Of a DNA stretch of 6,131 nt, positions 5,576 to 6,131 are shown in pieces. The notes beneath the pieces were generated by a model. That model had not been told where the DNA came from. It did no database searches and was given only the letters and a program-made list of their open reading frames with translations. Location: assembly GCA_910587165.1 (NCBI GenBank), contig CAJUKP010000053.1, positions 1 through 6,131 of the forward strand, written 5' to 3'. This DNA comes from an uncultured Duncaniella sp. (GTDB lineage Bacteria; Bacteroidota; Bacteroidia; Bacteroidales; Muribaculaceae). The number at the start of each line of letters is the position of its first letter. The first letter of the stretch is position 1. The position numbers and the translations under genes are program-made.

Positions 5576-5740
5576 GAAGTTACTGATCAGGATAAGGGTA
5601 CATAAAAACAAAGGGACAAAAGAAACATAATTTTTATTTTTTGTTCAGATATTATCAGCTTGATCAATCTGACTCAAAAAAATTTTTTTGTTTCTTTTGT
5701 CCCTTTGTTTTTATGTACCCTTATCCTGAGGGGTAACTTC
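5576..5740. repeat. Long inverted repeat with AT-rich centre (possible MITE/REP-like element or large 3' hairpin)
   Basis: The core arms, 5587-5626 and 5690-5729, are perfect reverse complements over 40 bp; the left arm begins TCAGGATAAGGGTACATAAA. After a 3-bp mismatch block (5584-5586 against 5730-5732) the pairing resumes for 8 bp (GAAGTTAC at 5576-5583 with GTAACTTC at 5733-5740). It continues patchily to 5567 and 5749. The 63-bp centre (5627-5689) is very AT-rich. It contains A7T7 at 5676-5689, a small inverted repeat TCAGAT/ATCTGA (5645-5650, 5667-5672) and the palindrome TTGATCAA (5660-5667). The left arm is strongly purine-biased (31 of 40). The repeat fills the gap between the gpmI stop at 5758 and the promoter region of the unknown gene. 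No coding sequence lies inside, and I see no clear target-site duplication. Transcribed from gpmI it would fold into a huge hairpin, but no T-run follows, so it is not a standard intrinsic terminator. Confidence 0.9.
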
Positions 5741-5755
5741 CTGATAGGTAACTTC
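5732..5755. repeat. Short direct repeat GGTAACTTC next to the long inverted repeat
   Basis: GGTAACTTC occurs at 5732-5740 and again at 5747-5755, a period of 15 bp, just after the gpmI stop codon in the sense of transcription. Both copies are complementary to GAAGTTAC at 5576-5583 on the far side of the long inverted repeat. The outer part of that hairpin could therefore pair with either copy: CCTGAT-N-GGTAACTTC on the right resembles the reverse complement of the left flank. Confidence 0.7.
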
Positions 5756-5757
5756 TT

Positions 5758-6131
5758 TTAGATGAGAGCCTTGCCTGTCATCTCGGCAGGCTGGGGCAGG
5801 CCCATGATCTTGAGCATGGTCGGAGCCACGTCGGCCAGACGTCCGTCAGCCACGTGTGCATCCTTGTTTTCAGTCACATAGATGCAGGGCACGGGGTTGA
5901 GCGAGTGGGCGGTGTTGGGGGTTCCGTCGGCGTTGATGGCATTGTCGGCGTTGCCGTGGTCGGCGATGATGATCACCTCATATCCGGCCTTCTTGGCAGC
6001 CTCCACGGTGTCCTTCACGCACTCGTCCACAGCCTTCACAGCCTTGCAGATGGCTTCGTAGACACCGGTGTGGCCCACCATGTCGCCGTTGGCGTAGTTG
6101 ACCACGATGAAATCATATTTCTCCTCGCCGA
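5758..6131 (-). CDS. gpmI: 2,3-bisphosphoglycerate-independent phosphoglycerate mutase, C-terminal part (gene runs off the right edge)
   Basis: The visible 123 residues are the last quarter of an enzyme of usually about 505-515 residues that interconverts 3- and 2-phosphoglycerate in glycolysis, using two Mn2+ ions in the cytoplasm. The metal-binding motifs of the alkaline-phosphatase-like domain are present: NYANGDMVGHTG (visible residues 11-22, with the Asp and His ligands of DMVGH), ADHGNAD (56-62, with the Asp-His pair) and TAHS (73-76, with His). Then come NPVPCIYV and the family-typical tail APTMLKIMGLPQPAEMTGKA. GD replaces the more common PD before MVGH, a mild variant. The frame continues upstream past 6105 to the window edge (GEEKYDFIV...). 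The stop, TAA, lies 18 bp from the long inverted repeat at 5576-5740, which probably forms the 3' end structure of this message. Confidence 0.95.
   Translation of the reverse strand, partial: GEEKYDFIVVNYANGDMVGHTGVYEAICKAVKAVDECVKDTVEAAKKAGYEVIIIADHGNADNAINADGTPNTAHSLNPVPCIYVTENKDAHVADGRLADVAPTMLKIMGLPQPAEMTGKALI

Noticed and set aside
5587..5729. Long inverted repeat as a simple rho-independent terminator or a CRISPR unit
   Set aside because: The stem is far too long, no T-run follows it on the transcribed strand, and there is only one repeat pair with no spacer series.

Overview
The window looks like chromosomal DNA of a GC-rich member of the Bacteroidales. Three things point there. The gene set gldE-gldD-phosphopantetheinyl transferase is typical of Bacteroidetes. 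The start of ribosomal protein S1 is of the Bacteroidetes type. Nearly every gene start is preceded by the Bacteroidetes promoter pattern TTG/TTTG, 19-20 bases, TAnnTTTG, without a clear Shine-Dalgarno sequence. A gut Muribaculaceae-like organism is my guess from composition and gene content; the sequence alone does not prove it.

Layout, left to right. (1) Positions 1-193, minus: the 5' end of rpsA. (2) Positions 194-362: a divergent control region with the rpsA promoter on the minus strand and, on the plus strand, the promoter of a repressor gene overlapped by a 19-bp palindrome. (3) Positions 363-1043, plus: an XRE/S24 (LexA/cI-like) self-cleaving repressor, the only plus-strand gene. Its 3' end overlaps the convergent next gene by 20 bp. 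(4) Positions 3591 down to 1024, minus: a compact operon gldE-gldD-PPTase with its own promoter, an ATGA overlap between the first two genes and a TGA-ATG junction between the last two. (5) Positions 4998 down to 3624, minus: a lipoprotein serpin with an intact inhibitory hinge, an unusually long reactive loop, its own promoter and lower GC than its neighbours. (6) Positions 5524 down to 5047, minus: a 145-residue uncharacterised basic protein. (7) Positions 5485-5757: an intergenic region dominated by a very long inverted repeat (40-bp perfect arms, more than 50 bp with a few mismatches) around a 63-bp AT-rich centre. (8) Positions 5758-6131, minus: the 3' part of gpmI (cofactor-independent phosphoglycerate mutase).

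Most genes are housekeeping: translation (rpsA), glycolysis (gpmI), carrier-protein activation (PPTase) and envelope proteins (GldE/GldD). The accessory-looking parts are the S24 repressor with its apparent self-operator, the serpin, the small unknown protein and the long intergenic palindrome. The palindrome is the least explained structure here. It does not look like an ordinary intrinsic terminator, since no T-run follows it in the direction of transcription, and it has the architecture of a MITE-like or REP-like element or a large RNA hairpin at the 3' end of gpmI. I see no CRISPR array, tRNA, rRNA or intact insertion sequence.
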